A DNA stretch of 64,000 nt from Leucobacter coleopterorum (GTDB lineage Bacteria; Actinomycetota; Actinomycetes; Actinomycetales; Microbacteriaceae): contig NZ_CP049933.1 of the NCBI RefSeq assembly GCF_011382985.1, positions 2,976,001 to 3,040,000 of the forward strand, read 5' to 3'. The notes below the pieces were generated by a model. It was not told the origin of the DNA, searched no databases, and saw nothing but the letters and a program-made list of their open reading frames with translations. A program made the translations under genes and the position numbers. Shown piece by piece: positions 8,749 through 18,436 of this stretch (the stretch's first letter is position 1; each line of letters starts with the position of its first letter).

Positions 8749-9718
8749 TGATGCTCGCCCCCTCAACTGGCATCCCGAACTCGGGGTTTTGCCCGACGGC
8801 AATCCAAGAGGCCGTCAACAGCAGTGCTCGACAGATGAAATTGAACCAGAGCAGCAGGCCGATGATCACCGCGAAAGTAGCAAGCAGGGGGTTGCTTGAT
8901 GCTCCGCCGAGCAGAGCAGTTCCCAGAATCTTCAACCCAAGCAGCGCTACTCCGCCGAGGGCGCACCCACGCAGAAGTGACCATTTGGGCACCTGCACCT
9001 CGGCCAGGAAGCGGTGCATCGCGATAAGCACTAGCACGTCAAACGTGTACATCGCGCTGTAGCGAACAAGTGTACCGAGACCACCGAAGAACCAGCTGTC
9101 GGCGTCAAGCCCCAGCCAAGCAAACAGGCTTTCGGTGAAGTTCGAGCTCAGTACCGTGAGCGCCGCAGAGACCAGAATGGCCAGAAAAAACCCCATCGCG
9201 AGCATCAAGTCACGCAGTTTCAGCAGCAGCGCGCTGCGGTACTGTTTGACTTCAAGTCCAAAGATGATCCGGATCGAGCGACGGGTACCGGTGAACCAGT
9301 TCAGCGCCACCCAAATTAACGTCACTCCGGCAATGATGCTTGTCCAGTCAAGAGCTCGTGCACCAAGGAGCACATCAAGGGACACGGCCCCACGCTCGTT
9401 ACTCTCTGCAAGCAGCCCGGGAATAAAGGTGTTGATCTGCATGACGATGGATTCGAGCAACTCAGTGCGATCCCGCAGCCAAATCCCGAGCACACCAAAC
9501 CCCACCCAGAGCGCAGCGAACACCGCAAACAGCGCTTGGTAGCTCATGCCGCTCGTGAGTACGTTGCCGCCGACATTCGTGAAGTGCGAAAAAGTTCGCA
9601 GCGGCCTCGTACGCTGCATGCGACCCCAGAACCCTTTGCCTTTTGTAAAGGCCGCAGACACGCGCGACGCCCCGGTCTCCTCACCAGATTGGCGCTTAGA
9701 AAGTCGGGGCGTCGTCAT
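8741..9718 (-). CDS. YihY/BrkB-family inner membrane protein
   Basis: This 325-residue polytopic protein belongs to the BrkB (UPF0761, formerly ribonuclease BN-like) family. A basic cytosolic N-terminus of ~40 residues is followed by six hydrophobic segments. Family-typical stretches are LTSGMSYQALFAVFAALW, WTSIIAGVTLIWVALNWFTG and LLLWFNFICRALLLTASW. Its molecular function is not established; relatives are suggested transporters. It is cotranscribed with deoA through a short overlap. A TAGCAT box at 9730-9725 places the transcription start at the ATG, so the mRNA is probably leaderless. Confidence 0.88.
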   Translation of the reverse strand: MTTPRLSKRQSGEETGASRVSAAFTKGKGFWGRMQRTRPLRTFSHFTNVGGNVLTSGMSYQALFAVFAALWVGFGVLGIWLRDRTELLESIVMQINTFIPGLLAESNERGAVSLDVLLGARALDWTSIIAGVTLIWVALNWFTGTRRSIRIIFGLEVKQYRSALLLKLRDLMLAMGFFLAILVSAALTVLSSNFTESLFAWLGLDADSWFFGGLGTLVRYSAMYTFDVLVLIAMHRFLAEVQVPKWSLLRGCALGGVALLGLKILGTALLGGASSNPLLATFAVIIGLLLWFNFICRALLLTASWIAVGQNPEFGMPVEGASIIE

Positions 9719-9724
9719 GTGGCA

Positions 9725-9730
9725 ATGCTA
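9725..9730 (-). promoter_or_regulatory. -10 box of the brkB-like/deoA operon (leaderless type)
   Basis: TAGCAT ends 6 nt before the ATG at 9718, the spacing that puts the transcription start on or next to the start codon. Confidence 0.5.
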
Positions 9731-9755
9731 GCGGCCCACACGCAAGTTGTGCAGA

Positions 9756-10523
9756 CTATGCAGTCTTTCCACTCAGGATCGCTGCCTTCACTTCGGCGAT
9801 CGCCTTGGTCACCTGAATGCCACGGGGGCAGGCGTCGGTGCAGTTAAAGGTCGTGCGGCAACGCCACACACCCTCGGTGTCGTTCAAGATGTCGAGGCGC
9901 ACCTGCGCGTTGTCGTCGCGCGAGTCGAAGATGAAGCGGTGCGCGTTGACGATGGCGGCGGGGCCGAAGTACTGACCGTCCGTCCAGAACACGGGGCATG
10001 ACGAGGTGCACGCTGCGCACAAAATGCACTTTGTGGTGTCGTCAAAACGCTCGCGCGCCGCGATGTCTTGGATACGCTCTTTGCCGGCCTCAGGCTTCGA
10101 GTTCGCGACAAGGAACGGCTGCACCTCACGGTAGGAAGCGAAGAACGGCTCCATATCGACGATGAGGTCCTTCTCAAGGGGCAGACCCTTGATGGCCTCA
10201 ACGTAGATCGGCTTCGTGATGTCGAGATCTTTAATCAGGGTCTTGCACGCGAGCCGGTTGCGGCCGTTGATGCGCATCGCGTCGGAGCCGCAGATGCCGT
10301 GTGCGCAGGAGCGACGGAACGCGAGCGTGCCGTCAACATCCCACTTAATACGGTGTAGAGCGTCAAGGATGCGGTCCGTTGGATACATCTCGACGTCGAA
10401 GTCTTCCCAGTACGCGTCGCGCTCCGACTCTGGGTTGTAGCGACGAATGAGGAGGGTGACAGTAAACGGCTTGGGTGCGTCGGGCGCGGCCGTCGTCGCG
10501 GCCTCAGCAGTAGCGGTGCTCAT
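9756..10523 (-). CDS. sdhB: Succinate dehydrogenase iron-sulfur subunit
   Basis: The 255-residue electron-transfer subunit of respiratory complex II passes electrons from SdhA to the membrane anchor. The cysteine clusters are complete: RRSCAHGICGSDAM plus the later Cys of RLAC for the 2Fe-2S centre, CILCAACTSSCP for the 4Fe-4S centre and FNCTDACPRGI for the 3Fe-4S centre. The frame is open to 10598, but the start is placed at ATG 10523, two bases after the sdhA stop, because the extension would read back into sdhA. Last gene of sdhCDAB. Confidence 0.96.
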   Translation of the reverse strand: MSTATAEAATTAAPDAPKPFTVTLLIRRYNPESERDAYWEDFDVEMYPTDRILDALHRIKWDVDGTLAFRRSCAHGICGSDAMRINGRNRLACKTLIKDLDITKPIYVEAIKGLPLEKDLIVDMEPFFASYREVQPFLVANSKPEAGKERIQDIAARERFDDTTKCILCAACTSSCPVFWTDGQYFGPAAIVNAHRFIFDSRDDNAQVRLDILNDTEGVWRCRTTFNCTDACPRGIQVTKAIAEVKAAILSGKTA

Positions 10524-10525
10524 GC

Positions 10526-12358
10526 CTAGTACTTCCTCTCCATAGGCGGGTAGTTCAATTCGCCCTTGTCGTTCTTCGTAAACACAACCGGCTTCCAATC
10601 GAGACGAATGTGGTCCTCGGGATCCGCGGAGTGCGGATCGCCCGAGAGGTACGCCATGGTGTGCTGCATGTACTTCTCATCGTCGCGGTTCGGGTAGTCA
10701 TCGCGCATGTGACCGCCACGGCTCTCCTTGCGGTTACGCGCCGTGTAGGCGAGCACCTCTGCGAGATCGAGCAAAAAGCCGAGTTCGATCGCCTCAAGCA
10801 GGTCGGTGTTGAAGCGCTTGCCGCGATCCTGAACCCCAACGTTCTTGTAGCGCTGGCGCAGGTTGTGGATCACCCCGAGCACCTCGGTCAGCGATTCTTC
10901 GGTGCGGAACACCTGGGCGCCGCGATCCATCGCTTCCTGTAGCTCCTTGCGGATGTCTGCGACCCGCTCGGTGCCGGTGCCGGTGCGGAAGTGCTCGACC
11001 AGCTCGCGAATCTCCTTCGAGGGATCAGCGGGCAGCTCTACAAACTCGGCACTGTTTGCGTAGTCAGCGGCACGGTTGCCCGAGCGCTTTCCGAAGACAT
11101 TAATGTCGAGCAGCGAGTTGGTGCCGAGGCGATTTGCACCGTGTACGGAAACGCAGGCGCACTCACCAGCGGCGAAGAGGCCGGGAACGACCGTGTCGTT
11201 GTCGCTGAGCACCTCGGCGTCGTTGTTCGTCGGGATGCCGCCCATTGCGTAGTGCGCGGTCGGGAAGACTGGCACGGGCTCGGTGACCGGATCGACACCG
11301 AGGTAGGTACGGGCGAACTCGGTAATGTCGGGCAGCTTGGTCTCAAGTACCTCTGCACCGAGGTGGGTGCAGTCGAGATAGACGTAGTCCTTGTGTGGGC
11401 CAGCACCGCGTCCGTCGAGCACCTCCTGCACCATGCAGCGGGCGACGATGTCGCGCGGGGCCAGATCCTTAATGGTCGGCGCGTAGCGTTCCATAAACCG
11501 CTCGCCACTCGCGTTACGCAGAATCGCTCCCTCACCGCGGGCGCCCTCCGTCAGCAGGATGCCGAGGCCCGCGAGGCCCGTCGGGTGGAACTGGTAGAAC
11601 TCCATGTCTTCAAGCGGCAGACCCTTGCGCCAGATGATGCCGACGCCGTCACCGGTCAGGGTGTGCGCATTAGATGTTGTCTTGAAGATCTTGCCGAAGC
11701 CGCCGGTCGCGAACACGATCGACTTGGCCTGGAAGACGTGGAGGTCACCCGTGGAGAGCTCGTAGGCGACGACGCCCGAGGGGCGCTTCTTGCCGTTCTC
11801 CTCGGTCATAACGAGATCAAGCACGTAGAACTCGTTAAAGAAGTTGACGCCGAGCTTGACGCAGTTCTGGAACAGCGTCTGCAGAATCATGTGACCGGTG
11901 CGGTCAGCGGCGTAGCAAGCGCGGCGCACGGGAGCCTTGCCGTGGTCACGCGTGTGTCCGCCGAAGCGACGCTGGTCAATCTTGCCCTCTTCGGTGCGGT
12001 TGAAGGGCAGGCCCATGTTCTCGAGATCGATGACCGCGTCGATGGCCTCCTTCGCGAGAATCTCAGCCGCGTCCTGGTCAACGAGGTAGTCGCCACCCTT
12101 GACCGTGTCGAAGGTGTGCCACTCCCAGTTGTCGTCCTCGACGTTGGCGAGCGCCGCAGCCATGCCACCCTGCGCTGCACCGGTGTGCGAACGGGTCGGG
12201 TACAGCTTCGTGATGACGGCGGTCTTGGCCTTCGGGCCAGCCTCGATGGCGGCCCGCATGCCCGCGCCGCCAGCGCCGACAATCACAACGTCGAACTGGT
12301 GGTAGGTGACGCCGTCCTTGACGGTCACTTCCTCGCCCTCGTGGGTGTTGGTGGTCAC
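10526..12358 (-). CDS. sdhA: Succinate dehydrogenase flavoprotein subunit
   Basis: The 610-residue catalytic subunit oxidises succinate to fumarate. The N-terminal dinucleotide-binding fold reads [17 protein letters not shown]. The covalent-FAD motif is [10 protein letters not shown]. Active-site segments include [20 protein letters not shown] and the [13 protein letters not shown] block. The C-terminal domain contains the typical [11 protein letters not shown]. The antisense strand carries a 476-codon open frame that is only a shadow of this GC-rich gene. It lies between sdhD and sdhB in one minus-strand operon. Confidence 0.97.
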   Translation of the reverse strand: MTTNTHEGEEVTVKDGVTYHQFDVVIVGAGGAGMRAAIEAGPKAKTAVITKLYPTRSHTGAAQGGMAAALANVEDDNWEWHTFDTVKGGDYLVDQDAAEILAKEAIDAVIDLENMGLPFNRTEEGKIDQRRFGGHTRDHGKAPVRRACYAADRTGHMILQTLFQNCVKLGVNFFNEFYVLDLVMTEENGKKRPSGVVAYELSTGDLHVFQAKSIVFATGGFGKIFKTTSNAHTLTGDGVGIIWRKGLPLEDMEFYQFHPTGLAGLGILLTEGARGEGAILRNASGERFMERYAPTIKDLAPRDIVARCMVQEVLDGRGAGPHKDYVYLDCTHLGAEVLETKLPDITEFARTYLGVDPVTEPVPVFPTAHYAMGGIPTNNDAEVLSDNDTVVPGLFAAGECACVSVHGANRLGTNSLLDINVFGKRSGNRAADYANSAEFVELPADPSKEIRELVEHFRTGTGTERVADIRKELQEAMDRGAQVFRTEESLTEVLGVIHNLRQRYKNVGVQDRGKRFNTDLLEAIELGFLLDLAEVLAYTARNRKESRGGHMRDDYPNRDDEKYMQHTMAYLSGDPHSADPEDHIRLDWKPVVFTKNDKGELNYPPMERKY

Positions 12359-12400
12359 GTGAATCCTATCTTCCGTACAGGTGGGGTGCGTAAGCGCAGA

Positions 12401-12844
12401 TTAGCGAGTCGCGCAGAATGATGCGACGAGCGAGGGATCCGCTCCAGCGGGGCAAGGATCAAGCGTGTAGATCACAAAGGTGCCCAGCAGAATCAGCAGC
12501 GCAGCCGACAGGAAAAGCGCGACCTTAAATGCCTTTGCGAGACCCGGGCGCGATACGTAGTCATTCACGATCGTGCGCATGCCGTTTGCGCCGTGGATCA
12601 GTGCGAGCCACAGCAGGAGGGTGTCCCACACCATCCAGAACGGATTTGAGAGCTTGCCGCCAACAAAACCGAAGTCGATCGCGTGAACACCGTCACCGAT
12701 CATCAGGTTCGAGAACAGGTGGCCGAACACCAGCACTACGAGCAGCACGCCCGAGACGCGCATGTACACCCAGCCCCATTTTTCCCAGTTGGTGCGCTTC
12801 TTTGCCGGCGTCTGTGAACGCGGGGAATCAATCGTCATAGTCAT
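12401..12844 (-). CDS. sdhD: Succinate dehydrogenase hydrophobic membrane anchor subunit
   Basis: This 147-residue protein has three transmembrane helices (roughly residues 28-52, 70-88 and 105-130). The second helix carries LALIHGANGMRTIVNDYVSRP, the conserved haem/quinone-side region of SdhD-type anchors. It follows sdhC by 18 bp and precedes sdhA by 42 bp. Confidence 0.93.
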   Translation of the reverse strand: MTMTIDSPRSQTPAKKRTNWEKWGWVYMRVSGVLLVVLVFGHLFSNLMIGDGVHAIDFGFVGGKLSNPFWMVWDTLLLWLALIHGANGMRTIVNDYVSRPGLAKAFKVALFLSAALLILLGTFVIYTLDPCPAGADPSLVASFCATR

Positions 12845-12862
12845 GTTTTTCTCGCCCCTCGC

Positions 12863-13279
12863 CTAGTGACCGAACACGTTCATCAGGTGACGCGGCAGGA
12901 AGCCAGCCATGGTGATGACCCATGCCACGATCACTATCCAGAACATCACTCGCTGGTACTGAGCACCCTTGCGCCAGTAGTCGACAAGAATGATTCGGAT
13001 TCCGTTGAATGCGTGGAACACAATCGCGGCGACAAGAGCCGCCTCACCGAGACCCATGATAGGCGTCTTGTAGGTGCTCATGACGGCGTTGTACGCCTCT
13101 GGACTCACGCGAATAAGCGCGGTATCGAGCACGTGCACGAGCAAAAAGAAGAAGATGGCGACGCCGGTGATGCGATGCAACACCCACGACCACATTCCCT
13201 CGTTGCCACGATAGAGCGTGCCACCCGGGCGACTCTTTTTCTTCGCCGCCGGTGCGACCTCTGCCGTTTGGCCTGACAC
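12863..13279 (-). CDS. sdhC: Succinate dehydrogenase cytochrome b subunit
   Basis: A three-helix cytochrome b anchor with the family block WSWVLHRITGVAIFFFLLVHVLD; the histidines of HRITG and of FHAFNGIRIILVDYW are the likely haem and quinone region. The frame is open to 13393 and has an ATG at 13285, but a strong AAGGAGG abuts that ATG directly. GTG 13279, two codons later, sits 6 nt after it, so GTG 13279 is the probable start (138 residues). First gene of the operon. A small stem-loop (13304-13309 with 13316-13321) lies in the upstream leader. Confidence 0.92.
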   Translation of the reverse strand: MSGQTAEVAPAAKKKSRPGGTLYRGNEGMWSWVLHRITGVAIFFFLLVHVLDTALIRVSPEAYNAVMSTYKTPIMGLGEAALVAAIVFHAFNGIRIILVDYWRKGAQYQRVMFWIVIVAWVITMAGFLPRHLMNVFGH

Positions 13280-13710
13280 GAGCATCCTCCTTGGTCCTGC
13301 TTCGTCGAGTTGTTGCTCGACAGCTGACAACGCGAAATCTAACCGGAGTGCGGGCATCGTTGCACCCACATTAACCTTGGGTTGAGAATCCACTGCGTCC
13401 CTATTATGTCACCATTCGGGGCGAGGCTTGGCACGCTGCGGGCTCTGACACGTTCGGCGAGACTTTTCAAATGAGCCAATACCGATTCATAGACCTGAGC
13501 CACACGCTTTGCGAAGCCCCCATAACACTTGTCGGTGCGCCAGCTCCTTCCATCGCCTCGCATCTGCGCAAGGGGGAGAGACACTATTGACCGCGGCGCC
13601 GCCAAAGTTTGTGGGAACCGGCACTTTTACTGTTCGCGAGTTCACGAAGACCCTGCGATGGAGGCTGCCAACCCAGCCTCCCCAGATACTCCCTCGTTAG
13701 GCTTACCCTT
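13280..13710. other. Divergent intergenic region between sdhC and manC
   Basis: About 430 bp with no credible gene; open frames here are not protein-like. It should carry the promoters of the sdh operon (minus) and manC (plus). Visible elements are a stem-loop in the sdhC leader (13304-13321), a GAGGCTG/CAGCCTC hairpin (13661-13680) and the -10 box of manC (13698-13703). Confidence 0.5.
13698..13703 (+). promoter_or_regulatory. -10 box of manC (leaderless type)
   Basis: TAGGCT ends 7 nt before the ATG at 13711. This TAnnnT box and spacing recur before many genes of the window. Confidence 0.5.
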
Positions 13711-14840
13711 ATGCCCAAGGCAACTACTCACCCCTCCGCACTCGACCGGCTCACCTGCGTTATCCCTGCTGGTGGTGTGGGATCACGGCTGTGGCCCTCT
13801 CTCGCGCAAACGCCCCCAAGTTTCTACTCGACCTCACCGGCTCCGGTGATTCCCTTTTGCGGGCAACGTGGGATCGCCTCGCTCCTGTGGCACCGCCCGA
13901 GCGAATCATGGTGGTCACCGGTAACGCACACCGCGATTCCGTCGCGGCACAACTGCCCGAATTACTGCCCGAAAACCTCGTGACCGAGAGCGAGCCCAAA
14001 GACTCCTCTGCCGCCATCGGCCTTGCCGCAGCGATCCTCGAACTGCGCGATCCCGATGCCATCCTCGGTTCTTTCGCCGCCGACCACGTCATTCGCGGCG
14101 ACGTACTCTTCCAGCGCGCGGTCGCAACGGCGGCGCAGGCGGCCGACCAGGGATACATTGCGACAATAGGGATCCACCCCTCGCACCCGGCTACTGGTTT
14201 TGGCTACATCGCCTGCGGCTCTGCTCGCGGCGACCTCGCACCCTTCGATGTGTACGAGGTCACCGAGTTTGTGGAGAAGCCAAGCGCCGAGAAGGCGAGC
14301 GAATACTTGGAGGCGGGTGGTTACCTCTGGAATGCTGGCATGTTCATCGCCAAGGCCTCGGTGCTGCTCGATCAAATGGCGCTGGCAGAGCCAGACATGG
14401 TGCGTTCGCTGCGCGAAATGGCGGCGGCGTGGGGCACTGAGCGCAGCGCAGAAGCGCGCGAGCGCCTCTGGCCAGTCCTGCCAAAGATCGCCATCGACTA
14501 CACCGTTGCCGAGCCAGCGGCTGCGGCGAGCAAAATGGTGTGTGTCGCCGCTCACTTCGACTGGGACGACGTTGGCGACTTTGCCAGCGTGGCTAATCTA
14601 CTCACGCGTGGCCGTGGAAGTGACCTCGCCGTGCTCGGAGATGGCGCCCAGGTGCTATCAGATGCGTCAAGCGGCATTGTTGTCTCTGAGAGCGATCGCC
14701 TAGTGGCCCTCGTTGGCATGGAAGACGTGGTGGTCGTTGACACCGCTGACGTGCTGCTCGTCACTTCGAAGAGCCGTGCGCAAGACGTCAAGAGCCTGGT
14801 TAACCGTATGAAGGTCTCGGGCGGCGGGCACTTGCTCTAG
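13711..14840 (+). CDS. manC: Mannose-1-phosphate guanylyltransferase (frameshifted)
   Basis: GDP-mannose pyrophosphorylase makes GDP-mannose from mannose-1-phosphate and GTP for glycolipid and glycan synthesis. The N-terminal signature CVIPAGGVGSRLWP is in one frame from ATG 13711. The rest (LSRANAPKFLLDLTG..., SFAADHVI, FVEKP, GYLWNAGMF, FDWDDVGDF) is in another. Adding one C to the run at 13795-13797 restores the invariant GSRLWPLSR and a 376-residue protein. As manC is usually needed for growth, a sequencing error is far more likely than inactivation. Confidence 0.9.
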
Positions 14841-15085
14841 CAGTACCGGCCACTTCGCTCGGCGCAAATCGGGAACGTAGAGTGCGCCGAACGCGCAAAC
14901 CCAGCACTGTCCAGGATCGCGCACTCACCCAGGGTGAACAGAATTGTGGTCCCGTAATGCTGCGGGCCAGCCTCAGAGAGAGCGGAGGTTGTGTCCGCCA
15001 TGACATCTCCGCGTTACTGCGTCAATACGCGAGATCACGAGCACCCAAAAAGCACTTATACAGCCTAATCACAAATGACCTGCGC

Positions 15086-15430
15086 ATGTACTCCCTGGCA
15101 ACCATTCTCCAGTTCGAGCAGTCTAGTGCGGTGCCCAAAACCCACTCAGTCGCAGCTGTTGAAATCGGCCGCCGTATTCGAGAGGTAAGGCAGTTGCTCG
15201 GCATATCGCTCGAAGATCTCGGTGAGCTCTCTGAGATTGGCTGGACGAGCATCGGCCGAATCGAGCGTGGAGTTTCAAGTCCGAATGCAGAAACCCTGGT
15301 GCGTCTCGCAACGGCACTCGAAGTTGATCCCGGCCAATTCTTAACCGGCATCACGGCCTCAGACTACGGCCTACGCACACACCAGATCACCGTCCATGAC
15401 CTCATCAAGGCGCGTCGCGAGCAGGGTTAA
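15086..15430 (+). CDS. XRE-family transcriptional regulator
   Basis: A Cro/C1-type helix-turn-helix occupies the middle of the protein: IGRRIREVRQLLGISLEDLG, then WTSIGRIERGVSSPNAETLVRLATALEVDPGQFL. The frame is open back to 14882 (182 codons), but the extension has no domain-like features. ATG 15086 gives a 114-residue protein of normal size for a single-HTH regulator; the start is uncertain because no clear ribosome binding site is seen. It lies directly upstream of the receiver/PIG-L operon on the same strand, so it is a possible regulator of it; that is inference. Confidence 0.72.
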   Translation: MYSLATILQFEQSSAVPKTHSVAAVEIGRRIREVRQLLGISLEDLGELSEIGWTSIGRIERGVSSPNAETLVRLATALEVDPGQFLTGITASDYGLRTHQITVHDLIKARREQG

Positions 15431-15690
15431 GTCACGGGCCCCCTGCCTCCTTTACAACGCTGAGGACCAGCTGAAATGATCAGGGCGGCAAAGGACAACA
15501 GCGACTCCACGCTCTGCTTATATCCGACTCTGAATTACGGCCCGGCAGGAGACCCGGTTACAACCCTCGGCCGCACGGGTCGAACCGACAAAACAAATCA
15601 CCCGTTCCGGGCAAATGTCGTCAATAAAAGCTTTCAAACACCAAGTTCTCCTCTGTGCAATAATCGCAAGAGGATGGTGAAGGAGGGGGC

Positions 15691-16737
15691 ATGCCACTAT
15701 CAGTTCCTCACGTACTGGTTGTCGATGACGATCCCGATGTTGCGCTTCTCGTCAAGACACTGCTCGAACGTCGCGCTGGGTGCACTGTAGAGGTCGCAAC
15801 AGACGGCATCAGCGCGGTGAAACTCGCTGTCGAGACCCAGCCAGATGTTGTGGTGACCGATATTGAAATGCCCGGACTCAACGGCCTCGAACTCGTCGAG
15901 GAATTGCGACAGAAGATCCCCGGAATTCCTATCATTGTGATGACCGCGCACGTCTCCGTAGACTACGCGGTGTCAGCGCTTCGGGCGCAGGCAGACGAGT
16001 TCCTCACAAAGCCCCTCGACAACGCTCGCCTCATTGAAACAGTCAAACGCCTGGCAGCCGAGGGCCGGAGTCGGCGTGCGGTACAGCGCACTCCCGAGAC
16101 AGTTCTTGCGATTGGTGCGCATCCCGATGACGTAGAGATCGGAGCCGGCGGGATCCTCGCCGCCCACGCCCACGCAGGCGACAACATCACGATCCTCACA
16201 ATGTCTCGGGGTGATCGTGGCGGCAATGCAAACGATCGACAGGGTGAATCGCTCGCGGCAGCCGAACTGCTGGGTGCACGGCTGTTCTTGAAAGACCTGA
16301 TCGACACTGAGATTTCAAGCGGCGGTGCAACTGTTCGGCTGATCGAAGAGGTTGTGCAAGAAGTGCAACCGACGATCGTGTACACGCACTCCAGCCATGA
16401 TCGGCACCAGGATCACCGGGCAGTGAGCGAGGCAACAATTGTCGCGACTCGCAAGATTGGCACAGTCGCCTGTTATCAAAGCCCCTCCGCGACAATCGAC
16501 TACCGGCCAACGCGATTTATTCGCATCGAGCAGTTCTTAGATGAGAAGCTCGAGTTGCTGAAGTGTTACGAGTCGCAGGTACTGAGCCGCGACTATCTTG
16601 CGCCCGACTTCGTCACGGCCACCGCCCGCTACTGGACCCGCTTCGGCGGCGGTACAGCAGTGGAACCACTTGAGGTGGTTCGGGAGAGCTCAGAGCTTGC
16701 TCGCGCCCGCGAGCACCTTCGACAGGAGAGTCAATGA
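15691..16737 (+). CDS. Response-regulator receiver fused to a PIG-L/LmbE-type deacetylase
   Basis: A 348-residue fusion. Residues 5-125 are a complete CheY-like receiver: acidic pair D12-D13, phospho-acceptor D57 in VVVTDIEMPG, T85 and K107 in FLTKP. Residues 135-335 are a PIG-L/LmbE zinc deacetylase with the metal motif AHPDDVEIGAGG (H144, D146, D147) and the second motif HSSHDRHQDHRAV. Enzymes of this fold remove acetyl groups from N-acetylglucosamine-containing conjugates. The fusion implies that phosphorylation switches the enzyme directly, without DNA binding. A strong AAGGAGG precedes the ATG. It is the first gene of a seven-gene operon whose last gene is a histidine kinase. Confidence 0.88.
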   Translation: MPLSVPHVLVVDDDPDVALLVKTLLERRAGCTVEVATDGISAVKLAVETQPDVVVTDIEMPGLNGLELVEELRQKIPGIPIIVMTAHVSVDYAVSALRAQADEFLTKPLDNARLIETVKRLAAEGRSRRAVQRTPETVLAIGAHPDDVEIGAGGILAAHAHAGDNITILTMSRGDRGGNANDRQGESLAAAELLGARLFLKDLIDTEISSGGATVRLIEEVVQEVQPTIVYTHSSHDRHQDHRAVSEATIVATRKIGTVACYQSPSATIDYRPTRFIRIEQFLDEKLELLKCYESQVLSRDYLAPDFVTATARYWTRFGGGTAVEPLEVVRESSELARAREHLRQESQ

Positions 16738-17723
16738 CCACTCGCGTACTGGTTACAGGCGCTGGCGGCCCCGCAGGAGTTGCAGTGATTCGATCACTGC
16801 TCAAGCGAGCAGACCTCACAGTGTTTGCAGCCGACATGGACGGTTGGGCAAGTGGCCTGTACCTGGTACCCGCCGAGCAACGCCGCCTCGTACCGCCCGG
16901 CCGCAACGACGATTTTGTGCCAGCCCTCAGCCGAATAGTCGCCGAGGATCAACTCGACCTCGTCATCTCGACGGTTGACGTTGAGTTGCTTGCTGTTGTT
17001 GACCGCCGCGACGAGCTCGCGCCGGCGGTGTTGGCTGCACCCTCTAGAGAGACACTGCAGGTTTCGCTTGACAAGTTGACCCTCGCGGAGCGCTGCGCAG
17101 ACACAGGGCGTGCTCCACGCACGGAGCTCGCTGGACCAGACGCGCTCGCTGTCGAGTGGGAGTTCCCCGCGTTTGCTAAGCCTCGCCAAGGTGCAGGCAG
17201 CCGTGGGATTCGTATGGTTCAGGATCGCGCGGCACTTGAGGCGCTGCCGCTCGACGAGGGCCTGATCGTGCAAGATTTGCTGCCGGGCGAGGAGTACTCA
17301 GTTGATGTCATCGCCGACGCAGCTGGCAACGTGGTCGCGGCGGTGCCTCGCACCCGTGCACGTGTCGACTCGGGTGTTGCGATCGCTGGTCGCACACTGC
17401 ACGACCCCGAGCTCCAAGAGACGGCGGCTGCTGTCGCCGAGGCCATCGGTCTCGTGGGCGTTGCAAATGTGCAACTGCGACGGGATCGCTCGGGTCGCGC
17501 AATGCTGCTCGAAGTGAACCCTCGTTTTCCGGGGGCGCTGCCCCTCACTATCGCTGCCGGGGTCGATATTCCGTCGCTTGTGGTCGACCTTTTCCTTGGC
17601 AGAGACATCCCCGCGAAAGTGCCGTTCGCAGAGATCGCGACCGTGCGATATCTTGAGGACGTCATCATCACGGTTGACGAAGTGCTGGAGTCAGCTCACG
17701 CAGGGCACCAGGATGAACTATGA
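16734..17723 (+). CDS. ATP-grasp domain protein (CarB-like)
   Basis: This 329-residue protein has an N-terminal Rossmann-like pre-ATP-grasp domain (RVLVTGAGGPAGVAVIRSLL) and an ATP-grasp fold. It shows the lysine-containing FAKPRQGAGSRGI loop, the hinge region LIVQDLLPGEEYSVDV and the metal-binding end MLLEVNPRFPGALPLT. ATP-grasp enzymes ligate a carboxylate to an amine or thiol through an acyl-phosphate; the substrate cannot be read from sequence. It overlaps both neighbours by 4 nt (ATGA), so it is translationally coupled within the operon. Confidence 0.85.
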   Translation: MTTRVLVTGAGGPAGVAVIRSLLKRADLTVFAADMDGWASGLYLVPAEQRRLVPPGRNDDFVPALSRIVAEDQLDLVISTVDVELLAVVDRRDELAPAVLAAPSRETLQVSLDKLTLAERCADTGRAPRTELAGPDALAVEWEFPAFAKPRQGAGSRGIRMVQDRAALEALPLDEGLIVQDLLPGEEYSVDVIADAAGNVVAAVPRTRARVDSGVAIAGRTLHDPELQETAAAVAEAIGLVGVANVQLRRDRSGRAMLLEVNPRFPGALPLTIAAGVDIPSLVVDLFLGRDIPAKVPFAEIATVRYLEDVIITVDEVLESAHAGHQDEL

Positions 17724-18436
17724 CAGCTGCACTTCTGCGCGGTGACCATCACGTTCACTCAACTTTTTCTGATGATGCCACTTCAACGCTCGAAGAAAAT
17801 GTCGTCGCGGCAGTGCGGGCGGGCCTCGACACTGTTCGTCTCGTCGATCACGTTCGCGGCAGCACCACCTGGGTACCCGAGTACCTCGCGGCGGTGCGCG
17901 CGTTGCCCGTTCCCGACGGACTGAGCATTCTCACCGGAGTAGAAACCAAGGTGCTCGATGTTTCTGGAGCACTTGATCTCCCGGCGCTGCCTGCCGGGAT
18001 CGACCGCATCCTGATCGCCGACCACCAATTTCCCAGCGGCGAGGGTCCTCTGTCACCGAGCACCGTCGTGGAACGCCTGGCAACGGGATGGTCGACCGAA
18101 GACGCTCTCGATGAGCTGGTCACCTCACTGGTACAGGCAATGCGACGCTACCCCGGCAACCAGCTTGCGCACTGCTTTTCGATCCTACCCAAGGTCGGCC
18201 TCAGCGAGAGTCAACTCGGCAGCGAGCGCCTTGCGGTCTGGGCCGAGACCGCTGCGGCCACAGATACCCATGTTGAGATCAACGAGAAGTGGGGCTGCCC
18301 CCTGCCCGCGACCCTGGCAGCGCTGCGGCGATCCGGAGCCACCTTGGTTGCCTCAACCGATAGCCACAAGGCGGAAGACGTCGGCCGATACCGCCGCGTG
18401 CCCGAGATTCTGGGATCCGTGAGCATCCATGGGTGA
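17720..18436 (+). CDS. PHP-domain phosphoesterase
   Basis: A 238-residue polymerase-and-histidinol-phosphatase fold protein. Metal-binding motifs visible are GDHHVHSTFSDDA at the N-terminus, the LVDHVRG segment, the glutamate of GVETKVLD, the histidine of IADHQFP and the C-terminal STDSHKAEDVG. Such proteins hydrolyse phosphoesters with a tri-metal site. With a deacetylase and a glycosyltransferase in the same operon, a sugar-phosphate or nucleotide substrate is plausible but unproven. Confidence 0.85.
   Translation: MTAALLRGDHHVHSTFSDDATSTLEENVVAAVRAGLDTVRLVDHVRGSTTWVPEYLAAVRALPVPDGLSILTGVETKVLDVSGALDLPALPAGIDRILIADHQFPSGEGPLSPSTVVERLATGWSTEDALDELVTSLVQAMRRYPGNQLAHCFSILPKVGLSESQLGSERLAVWAETAAATDTHVEINEKWGCPLPATLAALRRSGATLVASTDSHKAEDVGRYRRVPEILGSVSIHG

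Noticed and set aside
10991-12421. A 476-codon open frame on the plus strand opposite sdhA
   Set aside because: It is antisense to an intact, highly conserved sdhA and has no family-like motifs; such shadows are expected in GC-rich genes.
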